From NCBI GenBank assembly GCA_007695345.1, contig REDZ01000112.1, forward strand, positions 1-34,027: a stretch of 34,027 nt of DNA. Reading direction: 5' to 3'. The DNA is from Paracoccaceae bacterium (lineage in GTDB: Bacteria; Pseudomonadota; Alphaproteobacteria; Rhodobacterales; Rhodobacteraceae). Positions 8,695 through 16,172 of this stretch are shown in pieces. The first letter of the stretch is position 1, and each line of letters opens with the position of its first letter. The position numbers were made by a program, and so were the translations under genes. Under the pieces are notes generated by a model. That model was not told where the DNA came from. It made no database searches and was given only the letters and a program-made list of their open reading frames with translations.

Positions 8695-9078
8695 TCAGCC
8701 CGAGGGCTGGTCCAGACCCGCGTCAATTGCGCGGGTGATCATGCCGTCTATATAGGGCCAGAAGAAATCATCCCCCGGATAGCCGGTCAGGCGATCCACC
8801 TCTTGCCCGTCAGCATCCAGCAGGATGAAGGTCGGCGTGACATGCGCCCGAGAAGCCAGCGAAATATCATCGGGCAGGGTGTCACGCAGATCATAATGCA
8901 CCAGCGGCGCAAGGCGCCCCTCTTCGGATTTGTGATAGATCGGGGCGACATCGCGCTTGAAGACGACGCAATAGTAACAGCCCGGACGCTCGACCATCAG
9001 CAGGCGCAGCCCGTCAGCGGCCGCTGCCATTGGCAGCATCATCGCAAACGCAAAGACCAATACTCCCGTCTGGCGCAT
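8695..9078 (-). CDS. soxS: Periplasmic thioredoxin-like protein SoxS
   Basis: The protein (127 residues from the chosen start) has a signal peptide (MRQTGVLVFAFAMMLPMAAAADG) and a thioredoxin fold with the redox motif PGCYYC. A VTPTFILLDADG strand carries the cis-proline. SoxS proteins of sulfur oxidisers are periplasmic thioredoxins that receive electrons through SoxV and keep SoxY in its reactive thiol state. The divergent soxV gene and the sox cluster behind it make this assignment strong. The open frame extends up to 9219, with other possible starts at 9126 and 9219. I chose 9078 because it begins a clean signal peptide, but no good ribosome site precedes any of the three. A SoxW thioredoxin gene, often present as well, is not found here. 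Confidence 0.82.
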   Translation of the reverse strand: MRQTGVLVFAFAMMLPMAAAADGLRLLMVERPGCYYCVVFKRDVAPIYHKSEEGRLAPLVHYDLRDTLPDDISLASRAHVTPTFILLDADGQEVDRLTGYPGDDFFWPYIDGMITRAIDAGLDQPSG

Positions 9079-9134
9079 CGCGGCGCGCAGCAATGAAAGC
9101 GGGGATTGACGCGAGGGGCTAAACATCAGAACAA

Positions 9135-9146
9135 TGTAATATAACA
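9135..9146. promoter_or_regulatory. AT-rich imperfect palindrome between soxS and soxV
   Basis: TGTAATATAACA is a 12-bp palindrome broken by one mismatched pair, in an AT-rich pocket of the divergent soxS-soxV region. In Paracoccus the ArsR-type repressor SoxR binds the equivalent soxS-soxV intergenic region. The core TAATAT followed by CA recurs in the AT-rich island before soxY. The soxR gene itself is not in the window, so operator function is a guess. Confidence 0.35.
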
Positions 9147-9239
9147 ATCTGACAAACTCAAGCGAAAGCCGTCGCCATGACGGCAAGGTGGCGCACTCAG
9201 ACCGGCACCGCGCACCCATCCCGGAGCAAGAGGCAGGAC

Positions 9240-9977
9240 ATGCTGGATATCAGCTTTGGTGGCGCGGCGATTGCAGGGCTCTTGTCCTTTCTGACGCCTT
9301 GTGTCCTGCCCATCGTGCCGTTCTACCTGTGCTACCTGGCCGGGCTGTCCATGTCCGAACTGCGCGGCGAGCAGGAGATGCCAGCCGGCGCGCAGCGGCG
9401 ACTGGTCGTGTCATCCATGGCGTTCTCGATTGGGGTCACGTCCATTTTCATGCTGTTCGGGCTGGGGGCAACCGCACTGGGGCAGGCATTTCTGGAATGG
9501 CGCGAGGTGCTGCAATGGGTGGCGGCGGGCGTGCTGATGGCGTTCGGACTGCATTTTCTGGGGGTCTTCCGGATCGGGTTCCTGTATCGGCAGGCGCGGC
9601 TGGAAACCTCGGGCCCGCCCAAATCCGTTGCGGGGGCCTATGTGATGGGGCTGGCCTTCGGCTTTGGGTGGACGCCTTGCATCGGCCCTGCGCTGGCGGC
9701 GATTCTGATGGTGGCGTCGGGCATGGGTGATCTGTGGCGCGGCACCGCATTGCTGGCTGTCTACGGGCTGTCCATGACCCTGCCTTTCGTGCTGGCGGCC
9801 CTGTTCTCTCGCCCCTTCCTGAACTGGGTCGCCCGGAACCGCGCACGGCTGGCCCATGTCGAGAAGGTCATGGGCGCGATGCTGGTGCTATTCGCGATTC
9901 TGATCGGCACGAATACGGTCGAATATCTGGCCTTTGCGATGCTGGAATGGCTGCCATGGCTGGGGCGGCTGGGCTGA
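9240..9977 (+). CDS. soxV: CcdA-family thiol-disulfide electron transporter SoxV
   Basis: A 245-residue inner-membrane protein with six predicted membrane spans and the two cysteines of the CcdA/DsbD core: LTPCVLPIVPFYLCYLAG in span 1 and GWTPCIGPAL in span 4. SoxV carries reducing equivalents from cytoplasmic thioredoxin to periplasmic thioredoxins, and from there to SoxY. The start is ATG 9240, preceded by AGAGG, and the following MLDISFGGAAIAGLLSFLTPC is the standard CcdA start. An in-frame ATG at 9177 would add a soluble N-terminal piece and is unlikely. It is divergent from soxS. Cytochrome c maturation (ccdA) is the alternative role for the family, but the sox context decides it. Confidence 0.9.
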   Translation: MLDISFGGAAIAGLLSFLTPCVLPIVPFYLCYLAGLSMSELRGEQEMPAGAQRRLVVSSMAFSIGVTSIFMLFGLGATALGQAFLEWREVLQWVAAGVLMAFGLHFLGVFRIGFLYRQARLETSGPPKSVAGAYVMGLAFGFGWTPCIGPALAAILMVASGMGDLWRGTALLAVYGLSMTLPFVLAALFSRPFLNWVARNRARLAHVEKVMGAMLVLFAILIGTNTVEYLAFAMLEWLPWLGRLG

Positions 9978-10014
9978 TTCCGGGGTATCCCGCTCAGGGC
10001 CCCCAGCAAAAAAC

Positions 10015-10081
10015 CTTTTGAATTCCAGAGAAATATACAAATTCAGAGAAAATAATATTGCAGATATTGAATTTTTGTTTG
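10015..10081 (+). promoter_or_regulatory. AT-rich island with tandem direct repeats, candidate control region of soxYZ-BCDEF
   Basis: AATTC(C)AGAGAAA(T)A occurs twice in direct orientation, at 10021-10035 and 10040-10053, about 19 bp apart. An inverted pair AAATTC (10039-10044) and GAATTT (10069-10074) encloses a second small inverted repeat, AATAT (10054-10058) and ATATT (10064-10068). Such AT content is rare in this window. The spacing near two helical turns fits a protein-binding array, and a SoxR-type repressor or an upstream activating region are the natural candidates. No convincing -35/-10 pair could be fixed. Confidence 0.45.
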
Positions 10082-10215
10082 CGGCAACGGCATGCCATGG
10101 GCTACAGTCATAATGTCGCATCTTGGAGGAGGTGATGTGCAGGTCGCGCGGCGCGTCTGGAACGCCCGGCCCGCACCGACAAGGCGGAGGAATTCGATGA
10201 TGTGTCATCACGCAA

Positions 10216-10232
10216 TGCGGGGCATTCCCGCA
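10216..10232 (+). other. Small hairpin in the soxY leader
   Basis: TGCGGG (10216-10221) pairs perfectly with CCCGCA (10227-10232) around a five-base loop GCATT. No T-run follows, so it is not a standard terminator. It may shape the soxY leader RNA. Confidence 0.4.
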
Positions 10233-10306
10233 AACAGGGATCTGTTGCCTGTTAGGGCACGCCACGCGGGACGCACCTCCCTTACCCTGACCCGTGACAC
10301 AGGCGC

Positions 10307-10322
10307 GGCAGGCATTCCTGCC
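10307..10322 (+). other. Small hairpin 47 bp before soxY
   Basis: GGCAGG (10307-10312) pairs perfectly with CCTGCC (10317-10322) around the tetraloop CATT, nearly the same loop as in the hairpin at 10216. No T-run follows. Recurrence of a G-rich stem with a CATT loop suggests an RNA element or a protein-binding site, but chance cannot be excluded. Confidence 0.4.
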
Positions 10323-10368
10323 CCGAGCATTCTTGACCGTTTCGCGGTTGCTGAGAGGAAAAGCTGAT

Positions 10369-10791
10369 ATGTTCACACGACGTTCCACCATGGCGCTGGG
10401 CCTTGGCGCCGCTGCAGTGACACTCGCTCCGCTGAAAGCGAGCGCGAGCATTCCCACTGTCGAGGATGCGGTTGCAGATTTCACCGGCGGCGCCAGCGTC
10501 GCCGATGAAGGCGTGAGCGTTATCGCCCCCGAGATTGCCGAGAATGGCGAGAATGTACCGGTCGAGGTTGATGCCCCCGGCGCAGTCGCGATCATGCTTC
10601 TGGCGCCGGGCAACCCGACCCCGCGCGTGGTCGATGTCCGCTTCGGCGAGGCCTCTGGCGCGCCGCGTCTGGCAACGCGTCTGCGTCTGGGCGAAACGCA
10701 AGAGGTCACGGCCTATGCGCAGATGGCCGATGGCAGCTACAAGCGCGGCAAGGCCGAAGTGCGCGTCACGATCGGCGGCTGCGGCGGCTGA
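10369..10791 (+). CDS. soxY: Sulfur carrier protein subunit SoxY
   Basis: SoxY carries sulfur intermediates covalently on a C-terminal cysteine in the periplasm while the Sox enzymes act on them. The 140-residue protein begins with a Tat-type signal (RRSTMALGLGAAAV) and ends in the diagnostic swinging arm GGCGG, with Cys138 as the carrier. It forms a complex with SoxZ, encoded 38 bp downstream. The start is ATG 10369 with GAGAGGAA upstream. An in-frame ATG at 10294 would place a poor extension before the Tat signal. The Tat signal lets the folded SoxYZ pair be exported together, since SoxZ has no signal of its own. All functional residues are present. Confidence 0.95.
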   Translation: MFTRRSTMALGLGAAAVTLAPLKASASIPTVEDAVADFTGGASVADEGVSVIAPEIAENGENVPVEVDAPGAVAIMLLAPGNPTPRVVDVRFGEASGAPRLATRLRLGETQEVTAYAQMADGSYKRGKAEVRVTIGGCGG

Positions 10792-10829
10792 TCGCCCGCC
10801 CGCAAGCCCTGCCAGCAAGGAGAGAACAG

Positions 10830-11156
10830 ATGTCCAATGTCAGACCCCGTATCCGCCTGCCCCGCTCTGCCCGTCCGGGCGATGTCGTGCAGGTCCGCAC
10901 CCTGATCAGCCACCCCATGGAAACCGGTAACCGCCGCGACGCGGATGGTAATGTGATCCCGCGTCAGATCATCAACCGTTTCACCTGCGAATATGATGGC
11001 AAGATGGTGCTGGACGTGGATCTGGGCGTGTCGGTCGCGGCGAATCCGTTCATGGAGTTCGATGTCAAGGTCGAGCGCGCGGCCGATTTCGTCTTTACCT
11101 GGCATGATGATGACGGTTCGGTCTATTCCGAGACGCAGCATCTTGAGCTGAGCTGA
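10830..11156 (+). CDS. soxZ: Sulfur carrier protein subunit SoxZ
   Basis: SoxZ is the partner of SoxY in the SoxYZ sulfur carrier and is exported with it. The 108-residue protein matches the family from start to end. It opens with RPRIRLPRSARPGDVVQVRTLISHPMETG (shown here by its key elements: basic start, GDVVQVR, then ISHPMETG). It ends with FTWHDDDGSVYSETQHLEL, an immunoglobulin-like beta-sandwich strand pattern. It has no signal peptide, as expected. A ribosome site (AAGGAGAG) lies just before ATG 10830. In Paracoccus-type clusters soxA follows soxZ. Here a 149-bp gap with no coding content leads straight to soxB. Confidence 0.95.
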   Translation: MSNVRPRIRLPRSARPGDVVQVRTLISHPMETGNRRDADGNVIPRQIINRFTCEYDGKMVLDVDLGVSVAANPFMEFDVKVERAADFVFTWHDDDGSVYSETQHLELS

Positions 11157-11161
11157 CACGG

Positions 11162-11182
11162 CGCCCGGCCGCTTGTCGGGCG
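11162..11182 (+). other. Hairpin just after soxZ
   Basis: CGCCCG (11162-11167) and CGGGCG (11177-11182) form a 6-bp stem with a 9-base loop, 6 bp after the soxZ stop. No T-run follows. It could slow 3' decay of the soxYZ message or mark the scar where soxA is missing. Evidence for function is thin. Confidence 0.3.
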
Positions 11183-11305
11183 GGCAGATGCGCAGCAGGC
11201 AAATCTGTCCCGCAACTCCCCCGCAGATCCAACTGGTGCGGCGGATGCGCCGCGCGAACACAGCCCTGGCTGAACAGAACAGCCTTGCCCAAGAGAGGCC
11301 CCCGC

Positions 11306-12997
11306 ATGATTTCACGCCGCGCATTCCTGCAAGCCTCGCTCGCCGCATCAGCGCTGTATGGTGCGTCGGGCGTGGGCAACTGGGCGCGGCTGGCCGCGCA
11401 ACAGGTGCTGTCCGAAGAGGATCTGCTGCGCTTTGACAGCTACGGCAATGTTTCCCTGATTCATGTGACCGACATTCATGCCCAGACCCGGCCCATCTGG
11501 TTCCGCGAGCCGGAAGTGAATATCGGGGTCGGCGACGCCTCGGGACGCCCGCCGCATGTGGTGGGCAAGGCGTTTCTGGAGATGTTCGACATCGCCCCCG
11601 ACTCGCCCGAGGCCTATGCGCTGACCTATGCTGATTTCGAAGCACTGGGGCAGGCATACGGGCGCATGGGCGGGCTGGACCGCGTCGCGCGCGTCGTGAA
11701 CGCCATCCGCGCCGACCGGCCCGATGCGATCCTGCTGGATGGGGGCGATACCTGGCACGGGTCCATGACCAGCCATCTGACCCAGGGTCAGGACATGGTC
11801 AATATCATGAACCGCCTTGGCGTCGATGGCATGACAAGCCATTGGGAATGGACCTTCGGGCAGGACCGCGTGCACGAGATCGTGGATGCCCTGCCCTTCC
11901 CCTTCCTCGGGCAGAACATCTTCGAGCGGGACTGGGACGACCCCGAATTCGACGATTACGCCATCTTCGAACGCGGCGGGGCGCGGGTCGCGGTGATCGG
12001 GCAGGCCTTTCCCTATATGCCCATCTCGAACCCCGGCTGGATGTTCCCGGATTACAGTTTTGGCATTCGCGAGCGCCGGATGCAGGAAATGGTCGATGAG
12101 GTGCGCGCCGACGGGGCCGATCTGGTCGTGGTGCTGTCGCATAACGGATTTCCGACCGACCGGCAGATGGCGCAGCGCGTGCAGGGGATCGACGTGATCC
12201 TGACGGGCCACACGCATGACGCCCTCCCCGAGCCGGTGATCGAGGGGGAAACACTGCTGATTGCCAGCGGCAGCCACGGGAAATTCGTCACGCGGCTGGA
12301 TCTCGATGTGCGAGAGGGCCGCATGATGGGGTTTCGGCACAAGCTGATCCCGGTCTTTGCCGATGTCATCACCCCCGACCGCGACATGGCCGCCCTGATC
12401 GAGGCAGAGCGCGCACCCTACAAGGAGGATCTGGAAGAGGTGATCGGGCACACGGACTCGCTGCTGTACCGGCGCGGCAATTTCAACGGCACATGGGATG
12501 ATCTGATCGTGGACGCGATCATGTCCGAGCGTGACACGGAAATCGCGTTGTCGCCGGGTGTGCGCTGGGGCGCGAGCCTGATGCCGGGCGATGCGATCAC
12601 ACGCGAGGATATCCATGCCGTCACCACAATGACCTATGGCCAGTGCTACCGGATGGAAATGACGGGCGCGACGCTGAAAGCCACGATGGAGGATGTGGCC
12701 GAAAACATCTTCAACCCCGACCCGTATTTTCAGGCGGGCGGCGACATGGTGCGCATGGGGGGCATGGGCTACCGCATCGATGTGTCGCAATCGCAGGGCA
12801 GCCGGATATCCGAGATGGTGCTGCTTTCTACAGGCGAGGCCATTGACCCCGACCGCAGCTACACGGTCGGCGGCTGGGGCAGCGTCAATCAGGGCGTCGA
12901 GGGGCCGCAGATCTGGGATGTGGTCGAAACCCATATCCGCAAACTCGGGCGCGTCAGTCTGGAGCCGAACACCTCGGTTCAGGTGACGGGCACCTGA
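11306..12997 (+). CDS. soxB: Thiosulfohydrolase SoxB
   Basis: SoxB hydrolyses the terminal sulfonate from SoxY-bound S-thiosulfonate, releasing sulfate in the periplasm. The 563-residue protein starts with a Tat signal (SRRAFLQASLAASALYG). It carries the dimetal phosphoesterase motifs expected for its manganese site: VTDIHAQ (Asp56, His58), LLDGGDTWHGS, LSHNGF and LTGHTHDALPEP. A 5'-nucleotidase-type C-terminal domain follows from about residue 380. Length is normal. ATG 11306 is chosen because AGAGAGG lies upstream and the Tat signal starts here; an in-frame ATG at 11285 has no such support. Its substrate is normally made by SoxXA, which is not encoded nearby. Confidence 0.95.
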   Translation: MISRRAFLQASLAASALYGASGVGNWARLAAQQVLSEEDLLRFDSYGNVSLIHVTDIHAQTRPIWFREPEVNIGVGDASGRPPHVVGKAFLEMFDIAPDSPEAYALTYADFEALGQAYGRMGGLDRVARVVNAIRADRPDAILLDGGDTWHGSMTSHLTQGQDMVNIMNRLGVDGMTSHWEWTFGQDRVHEIVDALPFPFLGQNIFERDWDDPEFDDYAIFERGGARVAVIGQAFPYMPISNPGWMFPDYSFGIRERRMQEMVDEVRADGADLVVVLSHNGFPTDRQMAQRVQGIDVILTGHTHDALPEPVIEGETLLIASGSHGKFVTRLDLDVREGRMMGFRHKLIPVFADVITPDRDMAALIEAERAPYKEDLEEVIGHTDSLLYRRGNFNGTWDDLIVDAIMSERDTEIALSPGVRWGASLMPGDAITREDIHAVTTMTYGQCYRMEMTGATLKATMEDVAENIFNPDPYFQAGGDMVRMGGMGYRIDVSQSQGSRISEMVLLSTGEAIDPDRSYTVGGWGSVNQGVEGPQIWDVVETHIRKLGRVSLEPNTSVQVTGT

Positions 12998-13046
12998 CTT
13001 AACCAACTGCAGGGCCACCCTGCCAAGAGACAAAGGGACGAATGTC

Positions 13047-14324
13047 ATGACAGACAGGTCAGAGGCAAAGGGCGGCACCTCGCGCCGCGCTTTCCTGCGC
13101 ACGGCAGGGCTTGCTGCCGGGGGCGCGGCACTGGGGGCAGGCGGCGCGCGCGCGACATCGCCTGACCCGCTGATCACCGAGGTTCAGCCCTGGGCGATGT
13201 TTCTGGGCGAAGGCGTTGATGCAACGCCTTACGGAATGCCCATTCATTTCGAGGATCATGTGGTCCGGCGCAATGTGGACTGGCTGACCGCTGATCCTGT
13301 CGCCTCGATCAACTTCACGCCGATCCATGCGCTTGATGGCACCATCACCCCGCAGGGCTGCGCGTTTGAACGCCACCACTCGGGCGCAATTGAACTCAGC
13401 AAGGAAGAGTATCGGCTGATGATCACCGGGCTGGTGGAAAAGCCGCTGGTCTTTACGTTTGGCGATCTGATGCGCATGCCGCGCATCACCCGCACGGCGT
13501 TCTGCGAATGCGCGGCCAATAGCGGCATGGAATGGGGTGGTGCGCAGCTCAATGCGGTGCAGTTCACCCATGGCATGATCCACAACATGGAATACACCGG
13601 CGTGTCCCTGCGCACGCTTCTGAACGAGGCGGGCGTCAAGCCCGAGGGGACATGGATTTATGTCGAGGGTGCGGATGCCTCGTCCAATGGCCGCTCGATC
13701 CCGATGGAAAAGGCGCTGGACGACTGCATGATCGCCTTTACCGCCAATGGCGAGGCGCTGCGCATGGAACACGGCTACCCCGCGCGGCTGGTCGTGCCGG
13801 GATGGGAAGGGAACCTCTGGGTCAAATGGCTGCGCCGCATCGGTGTGCATGATGGCCCGATGGAAGCCCGCGAGGAAACCAGCAAATACACTGACCTGAT
13901 GCCTGACGGGCGCGCGCGCAAATGGACATGGGCCATGCACGCGAAATCGGTCATTACATCGCCCTCGCCGCAGATGCCGGTGGGCCACGGGCCGGGACCG
14001 ATGGTGATTTCGGGCCTCGCCTGGTCGGGGCTGGGCAGGATCGCGCGGGTGGATGTGTCACTCGATGGCGGGGCCAACTGGCAAGAGGCCCGCCTGGCGG
14101 GCGAGCCCGGCGACAAGGCCCTGACGCGCTTCTATGTCGACCACGAATGGGACGGCCAGCCGATGTATCTGCAATCGCGCGCCGTGGATGAGACCGGCTA
14201 TGTCCAGCCCACCAAGGACCAGCTGCGCGAGATCCGCGGTGTCAATTCCATCTACCATAACAACGGCATCCAGACCTGGTATGTCAACGAGAACGGAGAG
14301 GCCGAAAATGTCGAGATTGGGTAA
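13047..14324 (+). CDS. soxC: Sulfane dehydrogenase molybdenum subunit SoxC
   Basis: SoxC is the molybdenum-cofactor subunit of the periplasmic SoxCD complex, which oxidises the SoxY-bound sulfane sulfur and yields six electrons per sulfur. The 425-residue protein has a Tat signal (SRRAFLRTAGLAAGGAALGAG), a sulfite-oxidase-type molybdopterin domain with the cofactor-binding cysteine in CECAANSG (Cys155), and a C-terminal dimerisation domain with a VDVSLDGGANWQEA strand. Length matches the Paracoccus protein. It overlaps soxD by 17 bp, so the two subunits are translationally coupled. Presence of SoxCD predicts full oxidation of sulfur to sulfate without sulfur-globule formation. The molybdate uptake genes 4.4 kb upstream fit its cofactor need. 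Confidence 0.95.
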   Translation: MTDRSEAKGGTSRRAFLRTAGLAAGGAALGAGGARATSPDPLITEVQPWAMFLGEGVDATPYGMPIHFEDHVVRRNVDWLTADPVASINFTPIHALDGTITPQGCAFERHHSGAIELSKEEYRLMITGLVEKPLVFTFGDLMRMPRITRTAFCECAANSGMEWGGAQLNAVQFTHGMIHNMEYTGVSLRTLLNEAGVKPEGTWIYVEGADASSNGRSIPMEKALDDCMIAFTANGEALRMEHGYPARLVVPGWEGNLWVKWLRRIGVHDGPMEAREETSKYTDLMPDGRARKWTWAMHAKSVITSPSPQMPVGHGPGPMVISGLAWSGLGRIARVDVSLDGGANWQEARLAGEPGDKALTRFYVDHEWDGQPMYLQSRAVDETGYVQPTKDQLREIRGVNSIYHNNGIQTWYVNENGEAENVEIG

Positions 14325-15402
14325 GTTTCTGGCAAGCTCGGCCGTTGCGGGCTTTATGGCGGCCGCCCCGGCCCTTGCCGACCCGCTGGCAGACGCGCTG
14401 GGGCTGGGCCGCGCCGCCCTGCCCGAGGAAATCGCCGCATGGGATGTGGCGGTCATGCCTGACGGGCAGGGGCTGCCCCCCGGTCACGGCGATGTCTGGG
14501 ATGGCGAGGATCTGTGGATCGACCATTGCGCCGCCTGCCATGGCGATTTCGCCGAGGGCGCGGGCGCATGGCCCCCGATCGTGGGCGGGTCGGGCACGCT
14601 GACGGATGTGCGGCCGCTGAAAACGGTCGAATCCTACTGGCCCTATCTTTCGACTGTGTGGGACTACATCAACCGGTCCATGCCATTCGGCGCGGCCCAG
14701 ACCCTCGAGGTGGATGAAGTCTATGCGATCACTGCCTATATCCTGTTCTCGGCCGGACTGGTCGATGCTGATTTCGAGTTGACTCAGGACAATTTCACCG
14801 AAATCCGCCTGCCCAATGAGGATGGCTTCTATATCGACGACCGCGCCGAGGTGGAGTTTCCCGTCTTCACGCAAGAGCCCTGCATGAGCGACTGCCGCGG
14901 CGATGTGACGATCGTGGCGCGGGCCACCGATCTGGACGTGACCCCCGAATTTCCGGTGATCCGCAACCTGTATTCCGATCCGCTCCACCCGGAGGCTGCG
15001 AGGGATAACAGCATCGAGGACGCAGCCGCGCAGCCTGTTGAAGATGACAGCGCCAATGAGGTTCAGCTTGCCTCGCTTGATCCCGAACTGGTTGCTGCGG
15101 GCGAGATGGCCTGGCGGCAATGCCGGTCCTGCCACCAGCTTGGCGATGGCGCGCGCAACGGCGCCGGGCCGCAGCTGAACGAGATCGTGGGCGCTGCTGT
15201 TGCCGGGGTCGATGGCTTCCGCTATTCGCCGGCCTTCGAGGCGGCGCGCGACGAGGGACTGGTCTGGGATGCCGAGATGCTGGACACGTTTCTGGAAAAC
15301 CCGTCCGGGCTGATCCCGCGCAACCGCATGTCCTTTCGCGGGGTGCGCGATGCCGACGAACGCGCAGCATTGATCGCTTATCTGAAATCGCATACGGATT
15401 GA
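14308..15402 (+). CDS. soxD: Sulfane dehydrogenase dihaem cytochrome subunit SoxD
   Basis: SoxD accepts electrons from SoxC and passes them to small c-type cytochromes. The 364-residue protein has a Sec signal peptide (cleaved near APALADPL) and two haem c sites, CAACH at residues 74-78 and CRSCH at 272-276, each in its own cytochrome domain. An acidic linker of roughly 50 residues separates the domains. ATG 14308 lies inside the end of soxC and is preceded by GGAGAG. The longer open frame from 14134 overlaps soxC by 190 bp and has no signal peptide at its start. soxE begins 3 bp after the stop, so soxCDE is tightly linked. Confidence 0.94.
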   Translation: MSRLGKFLASSAVAGFMAAAPALADPLADALGLGRAALPEEIAAWDVAVMPDGQGLPPGHGDVWDGEDLWIDHCAACHGDFAEGAGAWPPIVGGSGTLTDVRPLKTVESYWPYLSTVWDYINRSMPFGAAQTLEVDEVYAITAYILFSAGLVDADFELTQDNFTEIRLPNEDGFYIDDRAEVEFPVFTQEPCMSDCRGDVTIVARATDLDVTPEFPVIRNLYSDPLHPEAARDNSIEDAAAQPVEDDSANEVQLASLDPELVAAGEMAWRQCRSCHQLGDGARNGAGPQLNEIVGAAVAGVDGFRYSPAFEAARDEGLVWDAEMLDTFLENPSGLIPRNRMSFRGVRDADERAALIAYLKSHTD

Positions 15403-15405
15403 GAT

Positions 15406-16125
15406 ATGAGGCACAGCACATACCTCTTTTGCGCGGTTGCGCTGACCCTTGCGCCGGGTGCCGCGCTCGCGCAGGCCGTCCCGCTGGGTGATCCGGCGCA
15501 GGGGGCCGAGTTGTACCAGCAGGAATGCGCGGCCTGCCACCAGATCGGCGAGGGAGCCGAGCATCGCATCGGTCCGAAGCTGAACCGCATCTTTGACCGG
15601 CGTGCGGGCAGCCTCGAGTTCGACGGGTATTCCGAAGCGCTGCCGCGTCAGGGCCGCGACGGGCTGCACTGGGATTTCCCGCGACTGGACGCCTATATCG
15701 CCAACCCCCGTTCGCTGGTATCGGGCACCAATATGGGCTATCCGGGGCTGGAGGATGCGGGCGAGCGCGCGGACCTGATCGCGTTTATCCGCGCCTTCTC
15801 GGACCGTCCCCAGGACATCCCGGAAGCTGCCCCCACGGCCTTTGCGCCCGAGGTGCAGCTTCCTGCCGAGGTGCTGGAGATCGAGGGCGATGCCGAATAC
15901 GGCGAATTCCTCAGCGCGTCCTGCACCACCTGCCACCAGCGCAGTGGCGATCATGCGGGTATTCCCGGCATTGTCGGATGGCCGGAGGAAGATTTCGTCG
16001 TCGCCATGCATGCCTACAAGCAGGAACTGCGCCCGCATCAGGTGATGCAATCCGTGGCACAGCGCCTTGACGATGAAGAGATTGCCGCGCTTGCGGCCTA
16101 TTTCCGCGCGCTGAGGCGCGAATGA
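15406..16125 (+). CDS. soxE: Dihaem cytochrome c SoxE
   Basis: A 239-residue periplasmic dihaem cytochrome. It has a signal peptide (ending near GAALAQ), a class I cytochrome domain with CAACH at residues 41-45, and a second domain with CTTCH at 173-177. The second domain resembles the cytochrome subunit of flavocytochrome c sulfide dehydrogenase, with the ending SVAQRLDDEEIAALAAYF. In Paracoccus SoxE pairs with the flavoprotein SoxF. soxF follows here too, but after a 183-bp gap that contains a long perfect hairpin rather than directly. Both haem sites look intact. TsdB-like electron acceptors are a remote alternative. Confidence 0.88.
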   Translation: MRHSTYLFCAVALTLAPGAALAQAVPLGDPAQGAELYQQECAACHQIGEGAEHRIGPKLNRIFDRRAGSLEFDGYSEALPRQGRDGLHWDFPRLDAYIANPRSLVSGTNMGYPGLEDAGERADLIAFIRAFSDRPQDIPEAAPTAFAPEVQLPAEVLEIEGDAEYGEFLSASCTTCHQRSGDHAGIPGIVGWPEEDFVVAMHAYKQELRPHQVMQSVAQRLDDEEIAALAAYFRALRRE

Positions 16126-16172
16126 CAGCGCGCGCGGGCAATCAGCCTTGCCTGCGCACGCGCGAATGCGAT

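Larger units (their letters stand above)
9978..10368. other. 391-bp region without a recognised gene, between soxV and soxY
   Basis: The left quarter (about 10011-10081) is a sharply AT-rich island. The rest has normal GC and contains a near-perfect Shine-Dalgarno (GGAGGAGGTGAT, 10126-10137), a possible 76-codon frame from GTG 10137 to the stop ending at 10367, and two compact hairpins. In related sox clusters soxW and soxX lie here. I looked for a CxxCH haem motif and SoxX-like sequence in all frames and found none. The frame ending at 10367 contains CHHAM, which is not a haem site, and resembles no family I know. Confidence 0.7.

Noticed and set aside
10198-10215. CHHAM in the frame before soxY as a relic of the SoxX haem site
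   Set aside because: It is not a CxxCH motif and the surrounding residues do not resemble SoxX.
9888-10709. Minus-strand frame of 273 codons covering the soxV-soxY gap
   Set aside because: It spans parts of soxV and most of soxY in antisense and crosses the AT-rich island; no family is recognised and no ribosome site is clear.
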